This document shows positions 8,949 through 18,883 of a stretch of 64,000 bases of DNA, one piece after another. The number at the start of each line of letters is the position of its first letter. The first letter of the stretch is position 1. This DNA comes from JBNNGK01 sp050268245 (lineage in GTDB: Bacteria; Pseudomonadota; Gammaproteobacteria; Enterobacterales; Enterobacteriaceae). The notes under the pieces were generated by a model. That model made no database searches, was not told where the DNA came from, and saw only the letters and a program-made list of their open reading frames with translations. The DNA is taken from contig NZ_JBNNGK010000017.1 in the NCBI RefSeq assembly GCF_050268245.1, forward strand, positions 21,595-85,594, read 5' to 3'. Both the position numbers and the translations under genes were made by a program.

Positions 8949-8975
8949 TAAAAAAGGGCGCACTGTGCGCCCTTG
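8949..8975 (-). terminator. rho-independent terminator of tldD
   Basis: A 9-base perfect stem, AAGGGCGCA and TGCGCCCTT, has a 3-base loop. On the minus strand it is followed by a run of T. It begins 23 bases after the tldD stop codon and separates that operon from pnl. Confidence 0.85.
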
Positions 8976-8997
8976 ATATTCATGGATACGATAACTA

Positions 8998-10443
8998 TTA
9001 CGCGGTTCCGCCAACGGTCAAATTATCCAGCTTCAGCGTCGGCTGACCAACGCCGACAGGCAAACTTTGGCCTTCTTTACCGCACACGCCCACGCCTTTA
9101 TCCAACGCCAGATCGTTACCCACCATCGAAATTTGCTGCATAGCTTCAATGCCTGAACCAATCAGCGTCGCGCCTTTCACCGGTTTGGTGATCTGACCAT
9201 TTTCAATCAGATAGGCTTCCGACGTGGAGAAAACAAATTTACCGGAGGTAATATCCACCTGACCACCGCCAAAGTTTGGCGCATACAAGCCATATTCGAC
9301 GCTGGCAATAATCTCTTCCGGCGTCGATTTACCGGCCAGCATGTAGGTATTGGTCATGCGTGGCATCGGTAGGTGCGCATAAGACTCACGGCGGCCGTTG
9401 CCCGTTGGCGCGACACCCATGAGACGCGCATTAAGCTTATCCTGCATATAACCTTTCAGAATGCCATTCTCAATCAATACGTTGTATTGACCGGGTACGC
9501 CCTCATCATCGATCGCCAACGACCCTCGACGGCCCTGCATGGTGCCATCGTCGACCACGGTACACAGTTCCGATGCCACCAGTTGGCCCATTTGGCCGCT
9601 GAACACGGAAGTACCGCGACGGTTGAAATCCCCTTCAAGACCATGGCCGACCGCTTCATGCAACAACACGCCCGGCCAGCCTGCGCCCAGCACGACGGGC
9701 ATACCGCCAGCCGGCGCGGCGATCGCAGAAAGATTGACCAAGGCCATCCGTACCGCTTCTTTGGCAAACGCATCGGCGCGCGTTTCACCGTCAACCTTTT
9801 CTAGGAAATAGTCATACCCGAAACGGCCGCCGCCGCCACTCGATCCCCGTTCACGTTTACCGTTTTCTTCAACCAAAACACTCACGGAAAGACGCACCAA
9901 CGGGCGAATATCCGCCGCCAGCGTACCGTCAGTGGCCGCTACCAGCACTTGCTCATAGACGCCAGTGATACTAGCACTGACTTCCTGCACTCGCTTATCG
10001 GCGGCACGGGCGATTTTATCCACTCGATGCAGCAACGCGATTTTTTCTTCACGCGGTAAACTTTGCAACGGATCGAGTAACGAGTACATGGCGGGATGCA
10101 CAATTTCACCCAACGTACGTACTTTACCGTCTCCCTGTTCACGCACGATACTGCGCGCCGCTTGCGCACTTTGTTGCAAGGCATTGAGCGTAATTTGGTC
10201 TGCGTAGGCAAAGCCGGTTTTCTCACCGCTGACGGCACGCACGCCAACGCCTTGATCGATGTTGTAAGAACCGTCTTTAATGATGCCGTCTTCAATAACC
10301 CATGACTCATGGAAACTGGACTGGAAATAGAGATCGGCGTAATCGAGGCGGCGTTCAGCCAGTTGCCCTAATACAGCGAACAGGTCTTGATGACTCAGCT
10401 TATTCGCAGCAAGTAAGTGTTCACTGACAAGCGTCAGGCTCAT
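8998..10443 (-). CDS. tldD: metalloprotease TldD
   Basis: A 481-residue TldD, the catalytic subunit of the TldD/TldE protease. The metal motif HEAVGH, of the HExxxH type, is present in the segment around residues 260-265, followed by the conserved GDFNRRGTSVFSG block. Its partner PmbA/TldE is encoded at 243-1583 in this window. It is the last gene of a tight minus-strand set: the nitrilase-like gene ends 2 bases upstream of it, and that gene overlaps yhdP. Length equals that of the E. coli protein. Confidence 0.95.
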   Translation of the reverse strand: MSLTLVSEHLLAANKLSHQDLFAVLGQLAERRLDYADLYFQSSFHESWVIEDGIIKDGSYNIDQGVGVRAVSGEKTGFAYADQITLNALQQSAQAARSIVREQGDGKVRTLGEIVHPAMYSLLDPLQSLPREEKIALLHRVDKIARAADKRVQEVSASITGVYEQVLVAATDGTLAADIRPLVRLSVSVLVEENGKRERGSSGGGGRFGYDYFLEKVDGETRADAFAKEAVRMALVNLSAIAAPAGGMPVVLGAGWPGVLLHEAVGHGLEGDFNRRGTSVFSGQMGQLVASELCTVVDDGTMQGRRGSLAIDDEGVPGQYNVLIENGILKGYMQDKLNARLMGVAPTGNGRRESYAHLPMPRMTNTYMLAGKSTPEEIIASVEYGLYAPNFGGGQVDITSGKFVFSTSEAYLIENGQITKPVKGATLIGSGIEAMQQISMVGNDLALDKGVGVCGKEGQSLPVGVGQPTLKLDNLTVGGTA

Positions 10444-10445
10444 AA

Positions 10446-11309
10446 TTATTCACTCTTATTGGAGGATGTATTTTCAAACGGCGCAGTGAGCGACGTTTGG
10501 AATCTATTGTGCCGCTGTACCGACATCTGAGCGCGAATCGTCTTTAGCGCATCGGTATCAACGCGCACCTTCAGTGCAGAAACGGCGTCCGGGTTTTCTG
10601 CCAAGACCTTACCCCAACCGTCCACCGCCATCGAGTGCCCCCAAGTGCGACGTGTCAGGCCGTGACGGCCAACCTGTGCTGGCGCCAGTATTATGCACTG
10701 GTTTTCTATCGCTCTGGCGCGGAGCAAAATCTCCCAGTGCGCCTCGCCGGTCACACGGGTAAAGGCCGCAGGCACCGAAATCAACTCCGCCCCCTGCTCC
10801 CGCAATGCCTGGAACAAACCGGGGAAACGCAGATCGTAGCATATCGTCATACCCAAACGCCCCACCGGCGTATCCACCACACTCAACTGCTGGCCATACT
10901 GATAAATATCCGACTCCCGATAATGGGCGTGCATATCATTAATATCGACATCAAACATATGCAATTTATCGTAGCGGGCGCGAATAACGCCTTGGTCGTC
11001 AAATAGCACACTGCTGGTGGTGATACGCTGCGGGTTTTCGCGGCTCACCAATGGCATGGAGCCAATCAGCAACCATACGCGATAACGGCGCGCCAACTCA
11101 CGCACGGCCTGCTGTAGCGGGCCATCACCTTCCGTTTCCGCATGTTGACGATAGGCTTGCGCATCAGCGAAAAGCAGCGCATTTTCCGGCGTCATGACCA
11201 GTTTAATCCCCGCATTGAGCTGCTTTATCTGCTGCTCAATTTGCGCCAGGTTATCCCGTACCTGCTCGCCACTGCACAGTTGTAACAACGCAACGTTAGC
11301 ATTTCTCAT
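10446..11309 (-). CDS. nitrilase-superfamily amidase (Nit1-like)
   Basis: A 287-residue carbon-nitrogen hydrolase with the full nitrilase triad: Glu42 (MTPENALLF), Lys115 (YDKLHMFD) and Cys157 (ICYDLRFP). Sequence around these sites is most like the Nit1/YbeM group that hydrolyses deaminated glutathione; the substrate is inferred. Its ATG overlaps the yhdP stop (ATGA) and it ends 2 bases before tldD, so the three are almost certainly co-transcribed. To my knowledge E. coli has yhdP directly before tldD without this gene. It should be cytoplasmic. Confidence 0.85.
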   Translation of the reverse strand: MRNANVALLQLCSGEQVRDNLAQIEQQIKQLNAGIKLVMTPENALLFADAQAYRQHAETEGDGPLQQAVRELARRYRVWLLIGSMPLVSRENPQRITTSSVLFDDQGVIRARYDKLHMFDVDINDMHAHYRESDIYQYGQQLSVVDTPVGRLGMTICYDLRFPGLFQALREQGAELISVPAAFTRVTGEAHWEILLRARAIENQCIILAPAQVGRHGLTRRTWGHSMAVDGWGKVLAENPDAVSALKVRVDTDALKTIRAQMSVQRHNRFQTSLTAPFENTSSNKSE

Positions 11310-14300
11310 GACGCCTTATCCTCTTTTGGCTTACGCAAAACCTCATTGATTTTCGGCTGATCCATACTGCCACTAATATGGTAGCGAATCAGTGAAATCT
11401 TGTTCCACAGCGGTGCCAATACCTTAGAAGCAGCAAACACCGCAGCGCCAACGATAGGATTAATCACGAATGCGGTCGCGACGCCTACCGTGGCTGAGAT
11501 CTCCGGCGCGACGACGGCTTCCATATCAATCTGACGTTTTACCAGATCGATCTGACCGCTCATGGCGATATTCGCCGCCAACCCGTCGACCAATAAGTTT
11601 TCTGTGTGCATTATGCCATCTTTCGACCATATGGTGCTGCGAATAGAGTCGAAGTAAAAACCTTTGCCAAAGGTATCACTGAAATCAAACCGCAGTTTGC
11701 GCAGTAAGGCGTCAAAGCTAACCAAACGCAGCAATTGCCCGGCACGGCCGCCGCCCAGGCTGTCGATCTCCCCTTTGCCGATATCAATTTGCATGGTGCC
11801 GTTGAACGTATTCATGTTGGGCTGCCACGGTTGACCACGCCAATGCAGATCGAAATCAACATCATAAGGTGCATTTTTTAACGGTGTGACAATGCCAAAG
11901 AAACGGGCCGTCTCATCAATATTGCTGCCTAGCAGCTTACCTTTCAGGGCAGTACGCTCTTCTTGATCGTTCTGCTTCCACAAACCGCTCGCGGTCATCC
12001 GCCCCTTGCCGGTATCAATCAGGCCGTGTTCAAGCGTCAGCGTATCGCCAGCGACGTTCAGATCCGCCTCAACTTTGCCAAGCTTCTGCCCCATGATCCA
12101 ACAAGATTGACAACGTAACATCAAGGAAGGCCAATCGCGGAACGAAACACGTTCAGCAACCGCCAACGGATCGGTCACTTTGGCGGCACCGCTCTCGTCA
12201 GCAAACGGCGGATTGTAGTAGAGGTAGTGGATATCTGCTCGCCACGGCCCGCGTTCGGCCATGTGCAAGCTACCCTCGACTTCCTCAGCGTTGACCGTGA
12301 CATTAACGCCGCCGAACTGTTGTTGTGCCGCCAAGTGCAGCTTATGCCACGCCTGTCCGCCCAACAGCAACTGTGGCGTTGTCAACGCGACGGTGCTTGG
12401 AAAGTGAATGCCGCCCAGCTTCCCGCTGGCGCTGCCCGATGTCATGGCCGGAGCCAGCAGCCCCAGCCATTTTTCACCGTCTAGCGGCGGCAAATTGAGC
12501 GTTAATGACGGGTTTTCCGGCAAGGGGGGCGTACCCGCTCCGTTGCGCCACGCCGCACGTGTTAATGTCACCTGCTGTTTAGCAAACGACCATTCGCTGT
12601 TGAAATTATTCTGCTTACCGACGTTGCCCGTCAGGTTAAAACCATTTAGGCCACCTTTCACGTTTACATTCAGCGGTAGCGGCTCACCGGCCGGTTTAGC
12701 TAGTGGAGAGGGTAAGTGACTGCTTACACTCTTCATGTCAGCCGTGACGCCAATGTCATACCGCGCTGTTCCCTTGTGCGGCAGAGTAATAGCAACTGAG
12801 CTGTTCCACGGCGCACTTCCGCTCAACGCTTCGGCAACCGCTGACGGTATCCCGGGGAACTTGCTCGGTTGCCAGTTGCCTTTCAAGCCGACGTTCACCT
12901 TATAATCCTTAGCGCCTTCCTGAGTGGTAAAATCCACTGCGATGGGCTGGCCGAACCAGTTGGCCGTCAAGGTATCGCTAGCCAGGTTGCCATTGGCGAA
13001 ACGAAACTTGCCGCTCACCTGCTCCAGAGTGCTACTCAGCGGTTTGACCAACAGGGAATTGTTATTCAATGTCACGTCCCCTTTGGCCGCAACTTCCTCA
13101 CCATTTAAGGGAATATCAAGATGTAAGCGCCCACTGACATTACCACCCACCTGCAACTCATCCAGCGCAGTGCCAACCGAATCATCCAACGGTGTCTGTT
13201 TGAAATAATCGCGGATGTCTGACCCCGCCCCGGTAACATCAGCATCGATCAGCAAGCGTTCTTTCAGATAATCAGGGATAGCCGCACGAATGTTCTTGCC
13301 GTCGACCTTGCCCAATTGGGTCGCTGGCGCATGCATCCACAGCCCGTTATTCAGGAAGTCGAGATCAATCGCCAGATCGGTCAGCGCTGGCCAGCCCGGC
13401 TGGAACTGGAAGGTTGCATGACGCAGCGGTACATACACCTCAAATTGGCCTTCATTTTTCTCGAATGGAAAATGCTGTGGATCGCCAGAAAAAATTAACG
13501 TTGCGTTGTCGACCTGCCCACCTTGAATCGCGTCGCTGAGGTAATTGACTAAGTGGGTTCCCATCAGCGGCTCGGGGAAGTAACGCCAAGCATCTGCGCC
13601 ATCATACAGCCGTATCCCCGCTAAGATGCTTAATCTCGGCTCACCTTTGACCGGTTGCTGATAACGGAAATCTCCCTTGACCCACAGTGATTTGGCTTTC
13701 ACGTCCAGATTATGACTGGTCAGTTCCCAGCCTTGTGGGTTGCGCTGCCATGAGAGCGTACCATTAGCACTGCTGACCGCCAGCGGCGCGCGGAAAGTCT
13801 CACCGTAAGGCAAGGTGCTGTCTTGCAAATCCAGTATCAGGCGGCCATTGTCTACTCCACCACTCAGTTCGCCAGAGAAGTGATTTACCCCCGGCAGCTG
13901 TTTCCACGGTTGCCAGCTCATATCCTGCCAACGGGCTTGAAAACGGGTTTTCTCCGGCTGTTTGAGCGGAATATCCAGCGCCAGCGCATCGAGTTGCCCT
14001 TTTGGCTGCAGGTCACTCCAACGTTCGAGCACCGCAGGGCTAAGGAAAGAGAACGTTGGCAACAGCGCCTCTAATCGCTCCAGTTGAATATCGCTGGCAC
14101 GGATACGAAGCTCTTCCCCCTGCGCTGGGCCAAGAAAGCGGTTATTTTCCGGCAGCCATAGGCCAGACAACGCGCCCTGCGGCCATGCTTGCCCGTCCGT
14201 CTTCACGTTGAGCTGCGGCACATCTACCTGCCAGCCGTTGCCTCGGCGAGATATCGCCAACGACATATTATCGACATCCAACCGATGTGACTGTTTACCC

Positions 14301-15115
14301 ACCGTCCAATTGGCCACGCCCTGCTTTAGCAGCGCATGCCCGCCGTATATCTCACCGTTTTCAATTTGCAGCCAGGCAGCCAGACTGAAGTCCGCGCTGT
14401 TAAGGCCGGTATTGGCTGTCAACCAGCGGCTGAACCACGGTTTCATATCAATATCATCGGCCTGCATATAGACCGTGCCGGTATTTAATAATCCGCGATT
14501 GTCACGCAAATCCATCCGAACTTGCACCACACCATGCTGGCCGTTGAGGGTCGACAGACTAATTTGCCCTTCGGCACGGTGGCGCTCGTGGCTGTTCAGC
14601 CAGGTCAATTGCGGGATGGCAAACTCGGCACGCGAGCCTGAGGGGGTCAGAAAAGAAATACGGCTATTGCGCAAATCGAAATGGTCGAACTGATACAGAA
14701 GTAAATCGCTGATGGTGCCCGGCTCAACGGTACTGCCCTTATGCGCTTCGCCGCCCAGCGTGGTATCCAGATCGAGTTGAAATTGATAAAAGGTAAGGTC
14801 ACGGAATTGCCAACGCCAATGCAGTAAAGATTGCCATACGTCCAGCGCGAGAGTGACACGGTCGATCTGCAACTGACCTTTCGGTAACTGGGCGTGAACA
14901 TTGCGCACCTCTAACGTTGGGCCAAAGGTTTCCCAACTTCCCTGCATAAAGCCTGCCTGAATCGGTATGCCAGAAATGGCCTCGATTTTCGCAAGTAACT
15001 GTGGGCGATACTGATTCAATTCAGGCAGCATCAGGCGCAACCCGCTAACCACCAACGCCACAACTACGATGAGCGTGGCGCCTGTTGCTAACAATATCCC
15101 AGGCAGTCGCCTCAC
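11306..15115 (-). CDS. yhdP: AsmA-family envelope lipid-transport protein YhdP
   Basis: A 1269-residue AsmA-like protein, the usual length for YhdP. It has an N-terminal membrane helix at about residues 7-29, a very long periplasmic region of repeated beta-strand segments expected to form a hydrophobic groove, and the conserved AsmA C-terminal domain with a hydrophobic segment (around VGVATAFVINPIVGAAVFAAS) near residue 1220. Known: with TamB and YdbH it moves phospholipid from inner to outer membrane. It lies 73 bases after rng and overlaps the downstream amidase by 4 bases. Confidence 0.95.
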   Translation of the reverse strand: MRRLPGILLATGATLIVVVALVVSGLRLMLPELNQYRPQLLAKIEAISGIPIQAGFMQGSWETFGPTLEVRNVHAQLPKGQLQIDRVTLALDVWQSLLHWRWQFRDLTFYQFQLDLDTTLGGEAHKGSTVEPGTISDLLLYQFDHFDLRNSRISFLTPSGSRAEFAIPQLTWLNSHERHRAEGQISLSTLNGQHGVVQVRMDLRDNRGLLNTGTVYMQADDIDMKPWFSRWLTANTGLNSADFSLAAWLQIENGEIYGGHALLKQGVANWTVGKQSHRLDVDNMSLAISRRGNGWQVDVPQLNVKTDGQAWPQGALSGLWLPENNRFLGPAQGEELRIRASDIQLERLEALLPTFSFLSPAVLERWSDLQPKGQLDALALDIPLKQPEKTRFQARWQDMSWQPWKQLPGVNHFSGELSGGVDNGRLILDLQDSTLPYGETFRAPLAVSSANGTLSWQRNPQGWELTSHNLDVKAKSLWVKGDFRYQQPVKGEPRLSILAGIRLYDGADAWRYFPEPLMGTHLVNYLSDAIQGGQVDNATLIFSGDPQHFPFEKNEGQFEVYVPLRHATFQFQPGWPALTDLAIDLDFLNNGLWMHAPATQLGKVDGKNIRAAIPDYLKERLLIDADVTGAGSDIRDYFKQTPLDDSVGTALDELQVGGNVSGRLHLDIPLNGEEVAAKGDVTLNNNSLLVKPLSSTLEQVSGKFRFANGNLASDTLTANWFGQPIAVDFTTQEGAKDYKVNVGLKGNWQPSKFPGIPSAVAEALSGSAPWNSSVAITLPHKGTARYDIGVTADMKSVSSHLPSPLAKPAGEPLPLNVNVKGGLNGFNLTGNVGKQNNFNSEWSFAKQQVTLTRAAWRNGAGTPPLPENPSLTLNLPPLDGEKWLGLLAPAMTSGSASGKLGGIHFPSTVALTTPQLLLGGQAWHKLHLAAQQQFGGVNVTVNAEEVEGSLHMAERGPWRADIHYLYYNPPFADESGAAKVTDPLAVAERVSFRDWPSLMLRCQSCWIMGQKLGKVEADLNVAGDTLTLEHGLIDTGKGRMTASGLWKQNDQEERTALKGKLLGSNIDETARFFGIVTPLKNAPYDVDFDLHWRGQPWQPNMNTFNGTMQIDIGKGEIDSLGGGRAGQLLRLVSFDALLRKLRFDFSDTFGKGFYFDSIRSTIWSKDGIMHTENLLVDGLAANIAMSGQIDLVKRQIDMEAVVAPEISATVGVATAFVINPIVGAAVFAASKVLAPLWNKISLIRYHISGSMDQPKINEVLRKPKEDKAS

Positions 15116-15188
15116 ACTATCTCCTTACCTCCGCTGCCCGGCAACGGGAATTTATGGGCTTTGCAGGCTGCCCCTCATCATCGGCAGC

Positions 15189-16658
15189 TTACATCATGAC
15201 GACGTCGAACTGCTCCTGGCTGTACAACGGTTCGATTTGCACCTTCACCTGCTTACCGACGAAGATCTCCACTTCGGCCAGTGCATGAGACTCCTCACTT
15301 TTTAGCGCTTCACCCACTGCGGCAGACGCGTAAACCAGGAAGCGATCGGAATCATAAGCATGGTGCACCCGCACGATTTCACGCAGGATTTCGTAACAGA
15401 CCGTTTCGACCGTTTTAACCGTACCGCGACCATTACACGTAGGACAATCGTGACACAGCACATGTTCAATGCTTTCACGCGTTCGTTTACGTGTCATTTC
15501 GACCAGCCCCAACTGCGAGAAACCATTAATGGTGGTTTTAACGCGATCTTTGCTCAGCGCCTGCTCCAACGAATGTAATACCCGGCGACGATGATCTTCA
15601 TTATTCATATCAATGAAATCAATAATGATAATGCCGCCCAAATTACGTAAACGGAGTTGCCGGGCAATTGCCTGTGTCGCCTCCGTATTGGTATTGAAAA
15701 TCGTTTCATCGAGGTTACGGTGGCCCACAAAGGCACCGGTGTTGATATCGATAGTGGTCATGGCTTCGGTCTGGTCGATAATCAGGTAACCCCCTGATTT
15801 CAGTTCAACCTTGCGTTCAAGTGCGCGCTGTACTTCGTTTTCCACATCGTACAAATCGAAGATTGGCTGACTGCCTGAATACAACTCCAGTTTACGGCTC
15901 ATGTCAGGAATGTATTCGGCGGTGAACTCCACCAATAACTCAAACGTCAGCCGTGAATCGACCCGAATGCGATCGAGTTCAGCACCGGCGAAATCTCGCA
16001 GAATGCGTTGCGCCAGCGCCAGTTCACCATACAGTTTGCACTTGGTCTTGTTGCGCTTCTTACGCTCTATGACCTTGGTCCACAGACGTTTAAGAAACGC
16101 AGCGTCTTGCGCCAGTTCATCATCGCCAATCCCTTCCGCCGCCGTACGGATGATAAATCCGCCGAGATCGTCACAGTAGGCACCGACGATTTTCTTTAAC
16201 CGTTCGCGCTCAGCTTCGCTTTCAATCCGTTGTGACACCCCGACGTGCGCGGCACCTGGCATGAAGACCAGATAGCGCGACGGTAGCGTGATGTCAGTCG
16301 TCAGACGCGCCCCCTTAGTGCCCAGCGGGTCTTTTACCACCTGCACCATCAGATCCTGCCCCTGACGGACTAACTCTGCGATGTCACGAACGTGGAAGTT
16401 TTTCCGCTCGTCACCGGCGACGCATTCGGTATGCGGCATAATATCCGAGGCATGCAGAAATGCCGCTTTATCCAGACCGATGTCGACAAAGGCCGCTTGC
16501 ATCCCCGGCAATACCCGGCTGACACGCCCTTTATAGATATTGCCAACGATGCCACGTTTGGATTCACGTTCGATGTGGATCTCTTGCAGGATGCCGCCAT
16601 CTATATAGGCAACCCGCGTTTCAGACGGTGTGATATTTACCAATAGCTCAGCTGTCAT
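15189..16658 (-). CDS. rng: ribonuclease G
   Basis: A 489-residue RNase G. The N-terminal S1 domain with the embedded GIVGNIYKGRVSRVLPGMQAAFVDIG segment split across residues 36-62 binds RNA. The DNase-I-like catalytic domain has the metal-binding aspartates in TIDINTG and IIDFIDM, and the Zn-link cysteines are in CHDCPTCNGRG. It lacks the long C-terminal scaffold of RNase E. It processes the 5' end of 16S rRNA and decays some mRNAs. It follows maf by 42 bases in the mre-maf-rng order typical of enterobacteria. Confidence 0.96.
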   Translation of the reverse strand: MTAELLVNITPSETRVAYIDGGILQEIHIERESKRGIVGNIYKGRVSRVLPGMQAAFVDIGLDKAAFLHASDIMPHTECVAGDERKNFHVRDIAELVRQGQDLMVQVVKDPLGTKGARLTTDITLPSRYLVFMPGAAHVGVSQRIESEAERERLKKIVGAYCDDLGGFIIRTAAEGIGDDELAQDAAFLKRLWTKVIERKKRNKTKCKLYGELALAQRILRDFAGAELDRIRVDSRLTFELLVEFTAEYIPDMSRKLELYSGSQPIFDLYDVENEVQRALERKVELKSGGYLIIDQTEAMTTIDINTGAFVGHRNLDETIFNTNTEATQAIARQLRLRNLGGIIIIDFIDMNNEDHRRRVLHSLEQALSKDRVKTTINGFSQLGLVEMTRKRTRESIEHVLCHDCPTCNGRGTVKTVETVCYEILREIVRVHHAYDSDRFLVYASAAVGEALKSEESHALAEVEIFVGKQVKVQIEPLYSQEQFDVVMM

Positions 16659-16700
16659 CTCTTCTCCTCAGAGCCAATTGACAGACCAACACAACGTCCA

Positions 16701-17285
16701 TCAGCTCGCTCTTACATCACGTAATGCGACAAAATTACTGAGCAGCTCATGTGTCTCGACCAACGGCAAACCCATCACCGCGTGATAACTCCCGGTTATC
16801 GTTCTGACGAAACAACCACCCTTTCCTTGAATCCCGTAGGCGCCCGCTTTATCCATCGGTTCACCTGTAGCAATATAGTCGCGAATATCCTGCTGCGACA
16901 GATTGCGGAAGGTCACATCGGTCACCACCCGTTGACATAACACATCGTGCCGATCGGCGATCGCCACGGCCGTCATGACCTGATGCTGCTTGCCGGAAAG
17001 CAACGCCAGCATCTCTGCCGCATGCGCTTCATCACGCGGCTTTTCCAACACTTGGCCATTCAGCACGACAATGGTATCGGCCCCCAACACGGGCCGCGCT
17101 TCCGGCGCTAGGCGCACTCCAGCCTGCGCCTTATCCTGCGCTAAACGGCGCACGTAGGCTTGCGCCGTTTCGCCTGGCTGGCGTTGTTCTTCGGTATGAG
17201 TCAGGATGATATCGAACGGCACACCAAGCAAAGTCAGTAGTTCACGACGACGTGGCGAACCCGAAGCCAAATAGAGTGAAGTCAT
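16701..17285 (-). CDS. yhdE: dTTP/UTP pyrophosphatase, Maf family (YhdE)
   Basis: A 194-residue Maf protein beginning MTSLYLASGSPRRREL, with the SxxR nucleotide motif. Asp near residue 70 in the LGADTIV block is the catalytic/metal residue. Known: YhdE hydrolyses dTTP, UTP and modified pyrimidine triphosphates, a house-cleaning role. The ATG at 17285 is used because it gives the family N-terminus; an upstream ATG would overlap mreD. It starts 8 bases after the mreD stop. Confidence 0.93.
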   Translation of the reverse strand: MTSLYLASGSPRRRELLTLLGVPFDIILTHTEEQRQPGETAQAYVRRLAQDKAQAGVRLAPEARPVLGADTIVVLNGQVLEKPRDEAHAAEMLALLSGKQHQVMTAVAIADRHDVLCQRVVTDVTFRNLSQQDIRDYIATGEPMDKAGAYGIQGKGGCFVRTITGSYHAVMGLPLVETHELLSNFVALRDVRAS

Positions 17286-17293
17286 GAATCCCC

Positions 17294-17782
17294 TTATTGT
17301 ACAGAGAACTGACGGCGAATTTTGCGCATCAGCAGGAACAACCACGGCCACAAAATGCCGTTAACCACGCTACTCCAGAATACCTCTGGCCGGAACGAGA
17401 CATTGATCACCAAAAACTCGACCCAGAACACCATCACGTCCATCGCCAATGACAATAGCACCACCATTAATGCCTGCTGCCACAAGGCCATGTTGCGGAA
17501 CAGTTGGAATCTGAATGCCACCAGATAAGCGATAACGCCTAACGCCAACGCACGTACGCCAAGCGTTGAACCAAGAATCAGATCAATGATCAAGCCCAAG
17601 ACGAAACCTGTTCCCACATTGACCCTGTGGGGTAAAGCCATGACCCAATAGATTAGGATTAGCACCACCCAAGAAGGACGGAACATGTAGATCTGTTCCG
17701 GCCAAGGCATGATTTGCAGCACTAGCGCGATCAGGAATGATAGCCAGATAATCCAGCGCCCATTGCTACGATAGCGATTCAT
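17294..17782 (-). CDS. mreD: rod-shape-determining protein MreD
   Basis: A 162-residue inner-membrane protein with five or six predicted helices, the MreD family length. It belongs to the elongasome that links cytoplasmic MreB filaments, via MreC, to lateral wall synthesis. Its ATG overlaps the mreC stop codon by 4 bases (ATGA), so translation is coupled. The C-terminus ends in basic residues (RKIRRQF) after the last helix, as expected for a cytoplasmic end. Confidence 0.95.
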   Translation of the reverse strand: MNRYRSNGRWIIWLSFLIALVLQIMPWPEQIYMFRPSWVVLILIYWVMALPHRVNVGTGFVLGLIIDLILGSTLGVRALALGVIAYLVAFRFQLFRNMALWQQALMVVLLSLAMDVMVFWVEFLVINVSFRPEVFWSSVVNGILWPWLFLLMRKIRRQFSVQ

Positions 17783-18789
17783 TGCGCAGCTCCAGGCTTC
17801 ACGGCTGCGGCCGCTGGCCGCGGAACCGCTAAGCCGGTCGACGGTGCAGGCAACGGTGCCGGAGGGCCCATGGCATCAGCTGGCGGCAAAACATGTGGCA
17901 TCATCTGCATCAAACGCTCATTTGCCACGCGGTGTACGTCTGCAGGCGGTAATGGCGCCTCGCCGTCACGATCGGCACCCCACAACAATAACAGGTATCG
18001 TAAACGTTGCAGACCGGCTGTCGGCCGTGCTTGAATCACGGTATAGGCTCGTTGATTATCGACTTTGACCGAAGACACCACGGCCACCGGATAACCTTCG
18101 GGGAAACGGCCGCCTAGGCCAGAAGTGACCAACACATCGCCAACGCGAATATCGGTATTCCCGGGTAGATGCTCTAACTGTAAATCATCGGCACAACCGC
18201 CCCCTGCCGCGATAACCCGAATATCATTACGCAACACCTGAATCGGCAGCGCGTGAGACGCATCGCAAATCAACAACACGCGGCTGGTCACTTTCGCTAC
18301 CGCCACAACCTGCCCAACGACGCCTTTATCACTGATGACCGGCTGGCCTTCATACACGCCATTGTCGGAACCTTTATCGATCACCACCTGATCGCTGTAA
18401 GGATCTGAGCCGGCTGAGATCACCTGCGTGACCATTTTATGTTCGTCTTGACGCAGCGGCGAGCCTAACAGCTCACGCAAACGGGCATTTTCCTGCTTAA
18501 ATTGACCAAGAAGAAGAATATCGCTGTTTTTCAGCAGCAGTTCCTGGCGAAGAGCGCGATTCTCGAGCTCAAGCTGTTGGCGGGTTGCCAGCGTTTCTGA
18601 CACGCTGTCCAAAACTTTACGCGGCCCATTGGCCAAAAAATAGAAGGGACTGACAGCGGTATCCATGTAGTTGCGTATTTTAGCAAACGTACCGAGCCGG
18701 CTGTCGGCGATAATCAGGGCAATAGCCGCGATCACCGCCAAAAAAAGTCGTAGCTGCAGGGAGGGCCCCCTGCTAAAAATCGGCTTCAT
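17779..18789 (-). CDS. mreC: rod-shape-determining protein MreC
   Basis: A 336-residue protein with one N-terminal membrane helix (about residues 13-28), a coiled coil at roughly 65-110 (ETLATRQQLELENRAL and onwards) and the two periplasmic beta-barrel domains of MreC, ending in a Pro/Ala-rich tail. It scaffolds PBP2/RodA in lateral cell-wall synthesis. It begins 94 bases after the mreB stop; that gap contains no clear strong terminator, consistent with read-through from mreB. Confidence 0.95.
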   Translation of the reverse strand: MKPIFSRGPSLQLRLFLAVIAAIALIIADSRLGTFAKIRNYMDTAVSPFYFLANGPRKVLDSVSETLATRQQLELENRALRQELLLKNSDILLLGQFKQENARLRELLGSPLRQDEHKMVTQVISAGSDPYSDQVVIDKGSDNGVYEGQPVISDKGVVGQVVAVAKVTSRVLLICDASHALPIQVLRNDIRVIAAGGGCADDLQLEHLPGNTDIRVGDVLVTSGLGGRFPEGYPVAVVSSVKVDNQRAYTVIQARPTAGLQRLRYLLLLWGADRDGEAPLPPADVHRVANERLMQMMPHVLPPADAMGPPAPLPAPSTGLAVPRPAAAAVKPGAAQ

Positions 18790-18883
18790 AAATTATGCGT
18801 GTTCCTCGACTACAGAAGGAGGCACCTTAGAAGACGAACGCCATCAGCATTCATCTATTATGATACCTCCCTCCAGTGGCTGA

